A stretch of DNA of 50,941 nt, from assembly GCA_031274425.1 (NCBI GenBank), contig JAISQE010000119.1, positions 1 to 50,941 on the forward strand, read 5' to 3'. The notes under the pieces were generated by a model. That model made no database searches, had not been told where the DNA came from, and was given only the letters and a program-made list of their open reading frames with translations. Below, in pieces: positions 16,946 to 24,806 of this stretch. Positions within the stretch are counted from its first letter, which is position 1. Every line of letters starts with the position of its first letter. The stretch is from Synergistaceae bacterium (GTDB taxonomy: Bacteria > Synergistota > Synergistia > Synergistales > Aminobacteriaceae). The position numbers and the translations under genes are program-made.

Positions 16946-17950
16946 TTACTTGAACGTATATCCGAACGCGCCGAAGAGGTCGACTCCAATCGTTTCCTTA
17001 TACTTTTCGTAAATAGGGGAGGCGGCTTTTTGAAACTCCGCGATCTGCTCGGCGGTCAGCTCGGTGATCTCCATATAGCTTTTGAAGGATTCGAGGATGT
17101 CTTTGTCCATCGCCCGCGAAGCGTCGACTTGCGTTTTCATCGCCATCTGGCCGGCCTCGTCGAAGATCTTTTTGTCCTCGTCGCTCAGCCTCGCCCACAC
17201 TTTCTTGCTGACCGAGAGAGCGATCGGGTCGTAAGAGTAATTCCAAATGGAAATGTACTTCTGAACCTCTTGTATTTTCGCGCTGCGTATGGTGTCCAAG
17301 GGATTTTCCTGTCCGTCGATGGTTCCTTGCTGGAGGGCCGTAAAGACTTCCGAATAACTCATTACCGTCGGATCCGCGCCGAAGAGTTTGAACAGATCCA
17401 GGTACATCGCTATAGGCGGAGTCCTGATTTTAAGCTGTTTCATGTCTTCGAGCCCGATTATTGGGCGAACGTTGTTGGTGATCTGCCTGAATCCGTTTTC
17501 GCCGAAGGCGATAACGTGCGCTCCTTTGTTCTCGATCAGTTCGCGGAGGCGCTTTCCGCCCTCCCCGTTGAAGATGACCTCGTCCACGCTCCGATATCCG
17601 TTCGGGAAAAGCCACGGCATCGTGACGACCGTCAGCTTCGGCTCGAAACTCGTCATGTTGATCGCCGAGTGGAGGTCGACGTCCGTCACGCTGGTGAAAA
17701 GCATTTCGACGCCCTTTACCAGGTCGCCGCCTGAAAGCTGCTCGTTGGGGAAGATGGATATTATATACCTGCCGTCGGTTTTCTCCTCGACCAAACGCTT
17801 GAACTCTCTGGCGCCCACCATCCACACGCTGGATTCGGACGTGGTCACGTTCATCTTGAGCTCCACCGGGTTTGTCGCCGAATACCCGACACCGCAGCAA
17901 ACAAAAAGCATCACGAAGAATATTGCGCTCGCCAAAAGCACTTTCCTCAT
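16946..17950 (-). CDS. dctP: TRAP transporter substrate-binding protein DctP
   Basis: This is a periplasmic solute receptor of about 334 aa with a Sec signal peptide (MRKVLLASAIFFV, likely cut after the Ser-Ala region near residue 24). Family marks include NEQLSGGDLVKGVEML, MPWLFPNGYRSVDEV, the LKIRTPP segment whose Arg contacts the ligand carboxylate, and QQGTIDGQENP. These point to an organic acid ligand, type unknown. GGGAGGTG precedes the ATG at 17950. A longer frame to 17983 is possible but has no such site. It is the first gene of the operon. Confidence 0.93.
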   Translation of the reverse strand: MRKVLLASAIFFVMLFVCCGVGYSATNPVELKMNVTTSESSVWMVGAREFKRLVEEKTDGRYIISIFPNEQLSGGDLVKGVEMLFTSVTDVDLHSAINMTSFEPKLTVVTMPWLFPNGYRSVDEVIFNGEGGKRLRELIENKGAHVIAFGENGFRQITNNVRPIIGLEDMKQLKIRTPPIAMYLDLFKLFGADPTVMSYSEVFTALQQGTIDGQENPLDTIRSAKIQEVQKYISIWNYSYDPIALSVSKKVWARLSDEDKKIFDEAGQMAMKTQVDASRAMDKDILESFKSYMEITELTAEQIAEFQKAASPIYEKYKETIGVDLFGAFGYTFK

Positions 17951-17981
17951 TTTTGCACCTCCCATAGTTGTCCCTACCAGC

Positions 17982-18011
17982 AAATTAGAAACGCCGCGCG
18001 CCCAGAGTCAA
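17982..18011 (-). promoter_or_regulatory. candidate promoter of the TRAP operon
   Basis: TTGACT (18006-18011) and TAATTT (17982-17987) are separated by 18 bases on the minus strand, about 30 bases upstream of the dctP start and just downstream of the tRNA-Pro terminator. Confidence 0.5.
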
Positions 18012-18052
18012 CGCCGAACATACTCCTCCTTTCCGATACAGGATATATTACT

Positions 18053-18082
18053 AAAAGGGCCTTTCTGCCTCCAGAAAGACCC
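18053..18082 (-). terminator. intrinsic terminator of tRNA-Pro
   Basis: On the minus strand GGGTCTTTCTG pairs with CAGAAAGGCCC (11 bp, one G-T pair) around a GAGG loop, followed by TTTT. It lies about 55 bases after the tRNA 3' end and separates it from the TRAP operon. Confidence 0.75.
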
Positions 18083-18138
18083 CGTCATACTTCCGTCCTT
18101 TTGAAAATGTAAAAAAATAAAAATGTGAAAACACAAAA

Positions 18139-18216
18139 TGGTCGGGACGAGAGGATTCGAACCTCCGACCCCCTGCACCCCATGCAGATGCGCTAGCCAG
18201 GCTGCGCTACGTCCCG
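18139..18216 (-). tRNA. tRNA-Pro (anticodon GGG)
   Basis: A full cloverleaf can be folded from the minus strand. The acceptor stem is CGGGACG with CGTCCCG, then discriminator A and an encoded CCA. The D arm has GCGC on both sides. The anticodon stem TCTGC/GCAGG encloses ATGGGGT, with anticodon GGG. The T arm GGAGG/CCTCT encloses TTCGAAT. The 78-nt length and GGG anticodon fit proline decoding CCC and CCU. Confidence 0.95.
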
Positions 18217-18218
18217 AA

Positions 18219-18259
18219 CTTTACGTAAAGTATTCTACAGGATTTTTATCAAAGGTCAA
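18219..18259 (-). promoter_or_regulatory. promoter of tRNA-Pro with palindrome at the start site
   Basis: TTGACC (18254-18259) and TAGAAT (18232-18237) are spaced by 16 bases. A perfect 12-bp palindrome CTTTACGTAAAG (18219-18230) lies between the -10 box and the mature tRNA, where transcription should begin. Confidence 0.65.
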
Positions 18260-18264
18260 GGCCC

Positions 18265-18329
18265 GATGCGTTTGCCCTGCGCGAATACCTCTCGAATACC
18301 TCTGGCTGTGGTCTAGGCGATGCGTTTGC
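18265..18329. repeat. short direct repeats downstream of metY
   Basis: GATGCGTTTGC occurs at 18265-18275 and 18319-18329. Between them CGAATACCTCT is present twice in tandem (18282-18303, the two units directly adjoining). No hairpin terminator for metY is visible here. Confidence 0.6.
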
Positions 18330-18330
18330 G

Positions 18331-19671
18331 TTATTCCCAGGCGGATGTTTTTCGTACGTCCGGCTTCTTGCCGAATACGGCCGCGAAGGCTTGGTCAAGG
18401 TCCTCGATCAGGTCCGACGGGTCTTCGAGGCCGATGGAGAGCCGGATCAGGTTTGGCTCGATATGGGCTATCCTCTGCTCGTCCGGCGTGAGCTCGCCGT
18501 GTGTGGTCTTGGGGGAGTTCACGATCAAGGACCGGGCGTCGCCGACGTTCACGTGGTAGCTGAATAATCGGACCGAGTCGATGAACGCCTCGATTTGTTT
18601 TTCGTCCCCTTTGAAGCCGAAGGAAAAAATCGCCCCCGCGCCCAAGGGCAGGTATTTTTGCGCCAGCTTGTAGTAGGGGCTGTCGGGCAGCGACGGGTAC
18701 TTTACCCACTCCACGTACTCGTTGCCAAGAAGATATTCCACTATTATTTTCGTGTTGGAGACCTGTTTCCGAACGCGCTCCGAGAGGGTTTCGATGCCGA
18801 CGAGGGCGAGATACGCCTCGAAGGGGCCCAACGTGGCTCCGGTGTAGCTGAGGTAGTCTGTTCTGATGCGGAACGTGAACGGCGTGTTAGGGAAAACTTC
18901 CAGCGAATTCCGCGGTTCTCCGTCCATGTTGCGCAGAGTGTATTGTTTTTCCATAAATTGCGGAAATTTCCCGTTATCCCAGGGGAATTTCCCGCTCTCC
19001 AGGACGATGCCGGCGATGAGATTGCCATGCCCCGACAGGGCCTTGGTCGCGGAGTAGATCACGATGTCGGCCCCGTACTCGATCGGCCGGAGGAGGTAGG
19101 GCGTCGCGAAGGTATTGTCCACCACCAGGGGAATGCCGTGGCGGTGCGCGATCCGGGCAAGCGCCTCTATGTCGGCGACCACGCCGTTGGGGTTGCTGAC
19201 GCTTTCGATGAATAGACCTTTGGTGTCCGGCTGAATCAACGTTTCAAGGGCGTCCAGGTCGGAGAGGTCCTCCGCCAGATCCACATGAATGCCGAGCCTC
19301 GGGAATATTTTTTTGAACCCGTCCGCGGTGCCCCCGTATAGCCAGGGCGTAGAGAGGATGCGGCCGCCGTTCTCCGCCAGGTTCAACAGCGTATAGGTGA
19401 TGGCGGCCATGCCGGAGGCGAGCGCGATGCCGCCCGACGCGCCATCCAGCGCCGCCGCGCGCTGTTCCAGCACCCCGACCGTGGGATTGCTCCCCCGGCT
19501 GTAGCGCCAGCCCGGTTCCTCGAAACGAAACAGACGTTCGGCGCGCGCCGTGCCGCCCAGATCATAAGACGCGGTTTGGTAGATCGGCACCGAAACCGCG
19601 TGGTTGTGCTCTTCCGAATTATAGGCCGCCCGCACTTTGAGGGTGTCGAAGCGGTACGTGTTCTCAGACAT
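18331..19671 (-). CDS. metY: O-acetylhomoserine sulfhydrylase (MetY-type)
   Basis: This PLP enzyme converts O-acetylhomoserine and sulfide (or methanethiol) into homocysteine (or methionine). The 446-aa length fits MetY better than the shorter MetB/MetC/MetZ. Visible marks are YSRGSNPTV near 58-65, ALASGMAAI, the DNTFATPYLL segment and the PLP lysine K210 in YSATKALSGHGN. The C-terminus has VGDARSLIVNSPKTTH and LIRLSIGLED. GGGGAG precedes the ATG. It lies 43 bases after the YczE-type gene and ends the sulfur-related operon that starts at the ABC binding protein. Confidence 0.93.
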   Translation of the reverse strand: MSENTYRFDTLKVRAAYNSEEHNHAVSVPIYQTASYDLGGTARAERLFRFEEPGWRYSRGSNPTVGVLEQRAAALDGASGGIALASGMAAITYTLLNLAENGGRILSTPWLYGGTADGFKKIFPRLGIHVDLAEDLSDLDALETLIQPDTKGLFIESVSNPNGVVADIEALARIAHRHGIPLVVDNTFATPYLLRPIEYGADIVIYSATKALSGHGNLIAGIVLESGKFPWDNGKFPQFMEKQYTLRNMDGEPRNSLEVFPNTPFTFRIRTDYLSYTGATLGPFEAYLALVGIETLSERVRKQVSNTKIIVEYLLGNEYVEWVKYPSLPDSPYYKLAQKYLPLGAGAIFSFGFKGDEKQIEAFIDSVRLFSYHVNVGDARSLIVNSPKTTHGELTPDEQRIAHIEPNLIRLSIGLEDPSDLIEDLDQAFAAVFGKKPDVRKTSAWE

Positions 19672-19714
19672 GTTTCACTCCCCGTTCCCGGTGTGATTTT
19701 AAATCCGTTAATAC

Positions 19715-20380
19715 TTATTTAACCAGGCTTTCTGACGCTCTCCATACGTTTTTTATGGATGCCAGCACGCTTTCATGCTGAATCGCCCTCACGTCAAAAC
19801 GCAATAATTTAAACGTGTACTCCAGGATCAGGCCGATCCCCAAGACGGAGACGACGGTGCCGATCCCGATTTTTGCGCCCAGCGACCACCCTGTCAGAAG
19901 AGCCGTTCCCTCGATCAATCCCCTGATAAGGCCGATCGACGTTTGGGGCAGGCGTTTTCCAAGCGCCACCATCAGTAAATCTCTTGGCCCGCAGCCCAAC
20001 CCGGCACTGATATAAAAGTAGCTGCCTACGCTCATGAACAGCAATCCCAGCAGCAGAACCGCCATTCCAGCCGCGAAATTGTCGCACAAAGGCATCAGGT
20101 CGGCCCTGAGCAGCAGATCGGTGAATTTCCCGATCAGCACGGCGTCTAAAATTGTCCCGATCCCGAGCCGTTCGTTCAACAGGTGGTCGACAACGAGGAT
20201 AACCGCCGAGGCGAGGACGCTGACGTCTCCAAAAGATATTCCGCCGATTCCTGACACGCCCATGTTGAACGCCGACCAAGGCGTGAGCCCGATGTTCGCC
20301 TGAATAGACAGATAGCTGCCCACGGAAAAAAGGAACAGTCCGAATATCAGTTTCGCGATTCTCCATGACAGCCGCTTCAT
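19715..20380 (-). CDS. YczE/YitT-type integral membrane protein
   Basis: The 221-aa protein has about five hydrophobic segments and the features of the YczE/YyaS/YitT group: GSYLSIQANIGLTPW near the N-terminus, and SVGSYFYISAGLGCGPRDLLM in the middle, which has the same Gly-Leu-Gly-Pro pattern. These proteins have no proven biochemical function. Some lie beside transcription factors or amino acid transport genes. GGAGGAGG precedes the ATG. Sitting between an SsuABC-like transporter and metY, it may move or sense a sulfur compound (inference). Confidence 0.75.
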   Translation of the reverse strand: MKRLSWRIAKLIFGLFLFSVGSYLSIQANIGLTPWSAFNMGVSGIGGISFGDVSVLASAVILVVDHLLNERLGIGTILDAVLIGKFTDLLLRADLMPLCDNFAAGMAVLLLGLLFMSVGSYFYISAGLGCGPRDLLMVALGKRLPQTSIGLIRGLIEGTALLTGWSLGAKIGIGTVVSVLGIGLILEYTFKLLRFDVRAIQHESVLASIKNVWRASESLVK

Positions 20381-20424
20381 CAAAGGGCCTCCTCCATGTT
20401 GGGTGTCGTGTGGGGGAAGAGCTA

Positions 20425-21252
20425 TTATATCGCATACTCTACGGGAGCCTCCGCGCCCGCCAGGTGAAATTTTTCGAGCACTTTGTTGCGCAGCTCCACG
20501 AATCGGGCGCTGCTTCTGCTCCTGGGGCGCGGGTAGTCGGCGTCGATGATCTCGCTTATCCTGCCGGGTCTCGGGGTCATGATGACGATGCGGTCGCTCA
20601 GGTAGACCGCTTCGTCGATGTCGTGCGTCACCAAGATGATCGTCGCCGAGAACTTCTGCCAGAGCTCCAGCAGCTTTTCCTGCAGGTCCATTCGGGTGAA
20701 CGAGTCGAGCGCCCCCATCGGCTCGTCCAGAAGCAGCGCCTTGGGCCTGTTGATCAGCGCTCGGGCCAAAGAGGCGCGTTGGGCCATGCCGCCGGATATC
20801 TGGTGCGGGTACGACCGCTCGAACCCCTTGAGCCCGGCCATGGCGATGTACTCCGCCACGTCGCCGCGGTATTCCTCGTACACGCCGCGCGCTTTGAGCC
20901 CAAAGGCGATGTTCTCCTCCACGGTCTCCCACGGAAACAAGTTGGCCTGCTGAAAAACGTAGCCGCGCTCGTGGCTCGTGCCCGTCACGGGCTCGCCTTC
21001 GACGAGAAGCTCCCCCGACTGGGGCGCGTCGAGACCCGCTATCAGCCTCAAAAGGGTCGTCTTGCCGCAGCCCGAGGGACCGATGAGGGAAACGAACTCG
21101 CCTTTTCGTACGGAGAGATCGACGTTCTCCAGGGCGGAGACGCTTTTCTCGCTTTTTTCGCGGGCGTCCCAGAAGACGCGCGTTACGTTTTTTACCTCTA
21201 TGATGACGGGCGGGGCGGCAGGGGAGTTAATGACGATAGAGGGGGAGCTCAT
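20425..21252 (-). CDS. ABC transporter ATP-binding protein (SsuB/TauB type)
   Basis: The 275-aa ATPase has Walker A GPSGCGKTT, the Q-loop FQQANLFPWETV, the signature ISGGMAQRASLARAL and Walker B ALLLDEPMGALD, with the H-loop in VTHDIDEA. The FPW pattern after the Q-loop and the MGALDSFTR stretch are typical of nitrate/sulfonate/taurine importers. The start overlaps the preceding permease stop (ATGA). It energises the two permeases encoded just upstream. An N-terminal extension of about 15 Pro/Ala/Ser-rich residues is unusual. Confidence 0.93.
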   Translation of the reverse strand: MSSPSIVINSPAAPPVIIEVKNVTRVFWDAREKSEKSVSALENVDLSVRKGEFVSLIGPSGCGKTTLLRLIAGLDAPQSGELLVEGEPVTGTSHERGYVFQQANLFPWETVEENIAFGLKARGVYEEYRGDVAEYIAMAGLKGFERSYPHQISGGMAQRASLARALINRPKALLLDEPMGALDSFTRMDLQEKLLELWQKFSATIILVTHDIDEAVYLSDRIVIMTPRPGRISEIIDADYPRPRSRSSARFVELRNKVLEKFHLAGAEAPVEYAI

Positions 21253-22211
21253 TTCACCAGTCCTTTCTGCCAGGCGAGCAGCCTGTTTTTTATCGCGTTG
21301 ATCACAGCCAACACCAGAGTGAAGGAGACCGCCATGAGCAGGATGGCCGCGTAGACGCTCGCGTAGTTCATCCACCCCATCGCGATGTTGATGTAGTAGC
21401 CAAGCCCTCCCCTGGCTCCCACCATCTCGGAAACGACCAGCGTGCTGAAGGATATTCCCGTCGCGGTGGATATTCCCGTGAAGATGGAGGGCACTGCCCC
21501 GGGGATGGCGATTTTGCGGAGCATGTACCCGTTTTGAGCGCCAAGCGTGCGCGCCGCCTCGAAGTAGGATTTGTGAATGGATTTGATTCCTCGCGCGGTG
21601 GTGAACGCCACGGGGAACCAGGCGCTGATCGCGACCAGCGCCACAGCGGTAGAAAATGTGCCGGGCATGACGATCAGAACGATCGGGATGAGCGCGATCG
21701 CCGGAATGACCCCGACGACCTTCATGACGGGGAAAAGCCAGTAATCCCACAGCTTGGACCACCCGATCAAGATGCCGCTCACCACGCCGCAGAAGGCCCC
21801 CGCCGCAAAGCCCGCCGCGAAAAGGCGCAGGGAGTAGAGGCAGTTCAGCGCGTGAGCGCTCCGCTCCCGGAAGAGCACCTCCATGATCTGCGCGGGGCCG
21901 GGGAAGAACGGCAAGGGCAGCGACCCCGTTTTGGACGAGAGGACGTCCCAGACCATGAGCAACGCCCCGGCCGCGAAAGTGAACTGCGACCTGTGGTTGT
22001 ACTTGAGCGCGAGCTTTTCGTCGTGGAAGGCGCGCAGATAGCAGACCGCGGTGTGAGCTGCCAGCGCCAGCAGAAAAACACGATAGGGCCTCTCGTCGAC
22101 CTCGATGATGGGCCGCATCGCTATGTTGACGACCAGAGCCGCGGGGTAGGAGAGCGCCGCGAGAACCTGCCAAGCGTTGGAGCGGGGTTTCCAGTACGAG
22201 GATTTATTCAT
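21249..22211 (-). CDS. ABC transporter permease (SsuC/TauC type), first paralogue
   Basis: The 320-aa inner-membrane protein has a BPD_transp_1 domain with the EAA loop EAARTLGAQNGYMLRKIAIPGAVPS cut short here: EAARTLGA then IPGAVPSIFTG. It has the LPLPFFPGP entry and VVSEMVGARGGLGYYI that mark the NitT/TauT family. An additional hydrophobic N-terminal region of about 90 residues precedes the usual domain. It overlaps the second permease gene by 8 bases and is clearly similar to it throughout, so the pair arose by duplication and probably forms a heterodimer. Confidence 0.9.
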   Translation of the reverse strand: MNKSSYWKPRSNAWQVLAALSYPAALVVNIAMRPIIEVDERPYRVFLLALAAHTAVCYLRAFHDEKLALKYNHRSQFTFAAGALLMVWDVLSSKTGSLPLPFFPGPAQIMEVLFRERSAHALNCLYSLRLFAAGFAAGAFCGVVSGILIGWSKLWDYWLFPVMKVVGVIPAIALIPIVLIVMPGTFSTAVALVAISAWFPVAFTTARGIKSIHKSYFEAARTLGAQNGYMLRKIAIPGAVPSIFTGISTATGISFSTLVVSEMVGARGGLGYYINIAMGWMNYASVYAAILLMAVSFTLVLAVINAIKNRLLAWQKGLVK

Positions 22212-23181
22212 TCGTGAGACCGCTCTGCCATGCCAGGACTTTGCCGCGAACGAAGTTCAGCAGGGCCAGCACCGCCGAGAAGACCAGCGCCATAACGGCG
22301 ATCGCGGCGTAGACCTTCGAGTACGCCGACCACCCCTTCGCCCAGTTGATGTACCACCCGAGCCCCGCCTCCGCCCCCACCATTTCGGAGACGATGAGGG
22401 TGCAGAACGACAGCCCCGTCGCGGCCGACACCCCCGTGAAGATGGAGGGCGCCGTGGCCGGTATCGCCACATGGCGCAGGATAAATCGATCGTCAGCCCC
22501 CAGCGTGCGCGCGGCCTCGAAGTAGGAAATCTGTATCGAGGCGATGCCGTTCGTCGTGGCCAGGGCGACGGGGAACCAGGAACATATCGCGATCATGAAG
22601 ACGCCGGTGATGAAACTCGACGGGAAAACGGCCATCCCAAAGGGTATCCACGCGACCGCCGGCACGATGCCGCATACCTTGAGCACCGGAAACAGCCAGT
22701 AGTTCCACTGCCTGGACCAGCCGATGAGGATGCCCGTGACGACCCCGAGAACCGTCCCCGAGGCGAAACCGTAAGCGAAGAGACGCAGGGAGTACAGGGT
22801 GCTCCGTAAAAGCTCCCGCCAATCGGCGCGGGCCACCTCCACGATTTGGACCGGTCCGGGAAAAAACGGCAGCGGAAATATTCCGGCCTTGGTCGAGAGC
22901 ATGTCCCAGGCCAGGAGGGCTATCCCCACCGCCGCGAAAAACCGGGCCTTGAACTCGACCGCCGCCTTGACGCCGGGCCTGAAAAACGACAGCCCGTATC
23001 TCCCCGCCATATAGAGGGCGATGAAACCGACTAGAGTCCGATAGGGCGTCTCGTTGATGGCGCGAACGGGCGGAATCAGGATATTTCCCCCCAAGGCGAA
23101 GGCGAAGGCGAGAATCGCCAGAGGCGGCCAGGGTGAAAAGCCTTTTTTCCCGCGAACGTCGCCCCCTGTCTCATGCCTCAT
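22204..23181 (-). CDS. ABC transporter permease (SsuC/TauC type), second paralogue
   Basis: The 325-aa protein shares the layout of its neighbour: a hydrophobic N-terminal extension, LPLPFFPGPVQIVEV, SLRLFAYGFASG, the EAA loop EAARTLGADDRF with IPATAPSIFTG, and VSEMVGAEAGLGWYI. It overlaps the binding-protein stop by 4 bases (ATGA). Most NitT/TauT systems use one permease as a homodimer, so two distinct adjacent permeases are less usual. Confidence 0.9.
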   Translation of the reverse strand: MRHETGGDVRGKKGFSPWPPLAILAFAFALGGNILIPPVRAINETPYRTLVGFIALYMAGRYGLSFFRPGVKAAVEFKARFFAAVGIALLAWDMLSTKAGIFPLPFFPGPVQIVEVARADWRELLRSTLYSLRLFAYGFASGTVLGVVTGILIGWSRQWNYWLFPVLKVCGIVPAVAWIPFGMAVFPSSFITGVFMIAICSWFPVALATTNGIASIQISYFEAARTLGADDRFILRHVAIPATAPSIFTGVSAATGLSFCTLIVSEMVGAEAGLGWYINWAKGWSAYSKVYAAIAVMALVFSAVLALLNFVRGKVLAWQSGLTNE

Positions 23182-24218
23182 TTTTTCGTCGTGCCAAGGA
23201 CGTCGTAATACACGTCATCCACCCATTTTTCGACGTCGAGGTTCTTCCCCTGAAAGAACCCCGCCTTTTGCAGTCTGCTTGCGAAGTAGTAGGCGTCCGC
23301 TTTCGGGTCGCTGGGCTGGCCGGTGCCGTGCAGGTGCTGGGTCCCGTGGTACTTGTACTCCGAAAGGAGCTGCGTCAGGAGGGCCTGGTCGCTTGTTTTG
23401 ACGTAACCCTGTTCTATCTCGATTTTTGCCGCCTCCGACGGGTTTGCCCCTATCCACTCGATCGCCTTGTTGTAGGCGCGAAGAATGGCCTCGACCTTCT
23501 CGGGTTCTTCTTTTATCTTTTTATTCGAGGCGTAGAGGAAGCAGCAAAACCTGCCGGCGAAAAGCGGATCCGTGGCGATGTCGGAGATGACCTGATAATT
23601 CTGGTCTCTCACCGCCAGAGACCCGAAGGGATCCCACGCCGAGTACGCGTCGATCTCGCCCTTGCCGACGGCGACCGAGAGCTGATCGAGGGGGTAGGGG
23701 CGCCACTTCACGTCTTTGGTGGGGTCGAGCCCCGCCTCGGCGAGCACCAGGCTCGCGACGAAGAAGGGAGTGCCGCCGATCTGGTCGACGCCTATGGTTT
23801 TACCCTTCAAGTCCTTGGCGTTTTTGATGCTCGAGTCCGGGGGAACGATCAGTTTGATGCATCCCTCGTGCAACCCGGCGACGATCTTGAGGTCGAGCCC
23901 CTCAACGATCGACGGAAAAAAGTTGAAATCTCCGTTCGCGACGTAAAACTTGCCGCTGGCGAGCCCGGCTTTTTGCGTCTCGAAGTTCCCCGCCACCAGC
24001 GTGACGTCGAGCCCTTCCTCCGCGAAGAACCCCTTCTCGAGCGCGATGTACGCCGGAGCCCCGCAGGCGGAGCCGGAACGGGCCTGAATCTCGATGCTTC
24101 CCAGTTTGAATTTCTCCTCTTTAACTTTCTCCTCCGCGGCCTCGGCCAGGCTTACGCCGAGCGCCAACAACACGGCCAACAACAACAGCGATTTTTTTAT
24201 TGCGGTTTTGTCTTTCAC
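23178..24218 (-). CDS. ABC transporter substrate-binding protein (SsuA/TauA/NMT1-like)
   Basis: The periplasmic receptor has a Sec signal peptide (KKSLLLLAVLLALGVSLAEA) and a type II binding-protein fold: APAYIALEKGFFAEEGLDV, LKGKTIGVDQIGGTP and GEIDAYSAWDPFG. These fit the nitrate/sulfonate/taurine cluster. Cysteines in SACGAP and in RFCCFLYAS are unusual for a periplasmic protein. I chose the GTG at 24218 because AAGGAG lies 8 bases upstream. The GTG at 24227 sits directly on that site. It is the first structural gene after the long leader. A sulfur-containing ligand is inferred from metY downstream. Confidence 0.9.
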   Translation of the reverse strand: MKDKTAIKKSLLLLAVLLALGVSLAEAAEEKVKEEKFKLGSIEIQARSGSACGAPAYIALEKGFFAEEGLDVTLVAGNFETQKAGLASGKFYVANGDFNFFPSIVEGLDLKIVAGLHEGCIKLIVPPDSSIKNAKDLKGKTIGVDQIGGTPFFVASLVLAEAGLDPTKDVKWRPYPLDQLSVAVGKGEIDAYSAWDPFGSLAVRDQNYQVISDIATDPLFAGRFCCFLYASNKKIKEEPEKVEAILRAYNKAIEWIGANPSEAAKIEIEQGYVKTSDQALLTQLLSEYKYHGTQHLHGTGQPSDPKADAYYFASRLQKAGFFQGKNLDVEKWVDDVYYDVLGTTKK

Positions 24219-24381
24219 GTTCGTCACTCCTTAAAGTGTGTCTTCGGCGTCATGAAAACGCCACGCTATGAAAACGCCTCTGAGATTCTCAAAAAACGCC
24301 TTTTCGATTTTCTCGACTTCCTCAATACCCTGCCGCTCCCGGAGCACCACCTCCCATCCCATCCCTGCCATATCCAGCCCC

Positions 24382-24419
24382 AAAAAGAGAGTCGGCCTGC
24401 CGATGACAGACCGACTCTC
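24382..24419 (-). terminator. strong intrinsic terminator in the ABC-metY leader
   Basis: GAGAGTCGGTCTG pairs with CAGGCCGACTCTC (13 bp with one G-T pair) around a 7-base loop, directly followed by TTTTT on the minus strand. It lies inside the operon leader, about 160 bases before the binding-protein start. It must therefore be overcome for expression, as in attenuation. Confidence 0.85.
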
Positions 24420-24449
24420 AAAAAGCGCCCCTCCGGGGCCGTAACGCTT
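24420..24449 (-). terminator. second, weaker hairpin with T tail in the same leader
   Basis: CCCC-GGA-GGGG is flanked by AAGCG and CGCTT, with a 6-base bulge on one side, and is followed by TTT. It starts about 10 bases after the leader-peptide stop codon and directly precedes the strong terminator. It could be the first of tandem terminators or part of a pause or antiterminator fold. Confidence 0.5.
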
Positions 24450-24459
24450 CTCGATGCCT

Positions 24460-24591
24460 TTATATCCGAGTGTTCATCCAACAGACATGATCCCTATGCA
24501 AATATCCGGCGCGGCGACACATCCGCATCGGAAGAACAGTACGACACATCATATTTGCGTTTGCGCTCTGAATCCAAGGATGTCCGCTCAT
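24460..24591 (-). CDS. candidate Met/Cys-rich leader peptide (43 aa)
   Basis: The small frame starts about 23 bases after the predicted transcription start, with AAGGA at 9-base spacing, and ends 10 bases before the terminator hairpins. Of 43 residues, six are Met and three are Cys, clustered as NMMCR (13-17), PMRMCRR (21-27) and VCWMN (36-40). Arg (six) is also frequent. This enrichment, the position, and the downstream sulfur transport and metY genes suggest a leader peptide whose translation senses charged Met- or Cys-tRNA. It could instead be a chance frame within a structured RNA leader, since GCAAATAT at 24551-24558 pairs with ATATTTGC at 24498-24505. Confidence 0.5.
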   Translation of the reverse strand: MSGHPWIQSANANMMCRTVLPMRMCRRAGYLHRDHVCWMNTRI

Positions 24592-24621
24592 GACCTCATA
24601 TCCTTTCGATAAATTGCGCTC

Positions 24622-24650
24622 AGTATAGGGGACGTTTTCCTGTCTGTCAA
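24622..24650 (-). promoter_or_regulatory. consensus sigma-70 promoter of the ABC-YczE-metY operon
   Basis: TTGACA (24645-24650) and TATACT (24622-24627) are separated by exactly 17 bases on the minus strand. It lies about 400 bases before the first structural gene, leaving a leader of about 390 nt. Confidence 0.85.
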
Positions 24651-24806
24651 TAACCTCGCAATCATATTTATTTTATATGCAATAAGATGGCGACTCGACT
24701 TGCCCCGGCTTCGGAGGGGCGCCGATAAACGCTTGCCGCTCTTTGGAATTTTCGCTGGGAGTTTTTTTGTAATCTAGGGGAACCCTTCCGAGAGTTTAGT
24801 TTTTAG

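Noticed and set aside
24266-24481. 71-codon frame downstream of the leader peptide, minus strand
   Set aside because: It runs through both terminator hairpins, has no ribosome binding site, and its product is mostly the translation of GC stems.
24228-24614. Known riboswitch (SAM, TPP, guanidine or T-box) in the ABC-metY leader
   Set aside because: I could not find the conserved core sequences of these classes, such as the T-box TGGNACC-type bulge or the TPP CTGAGA element. A covariance search would be needed to exclude them firmly.
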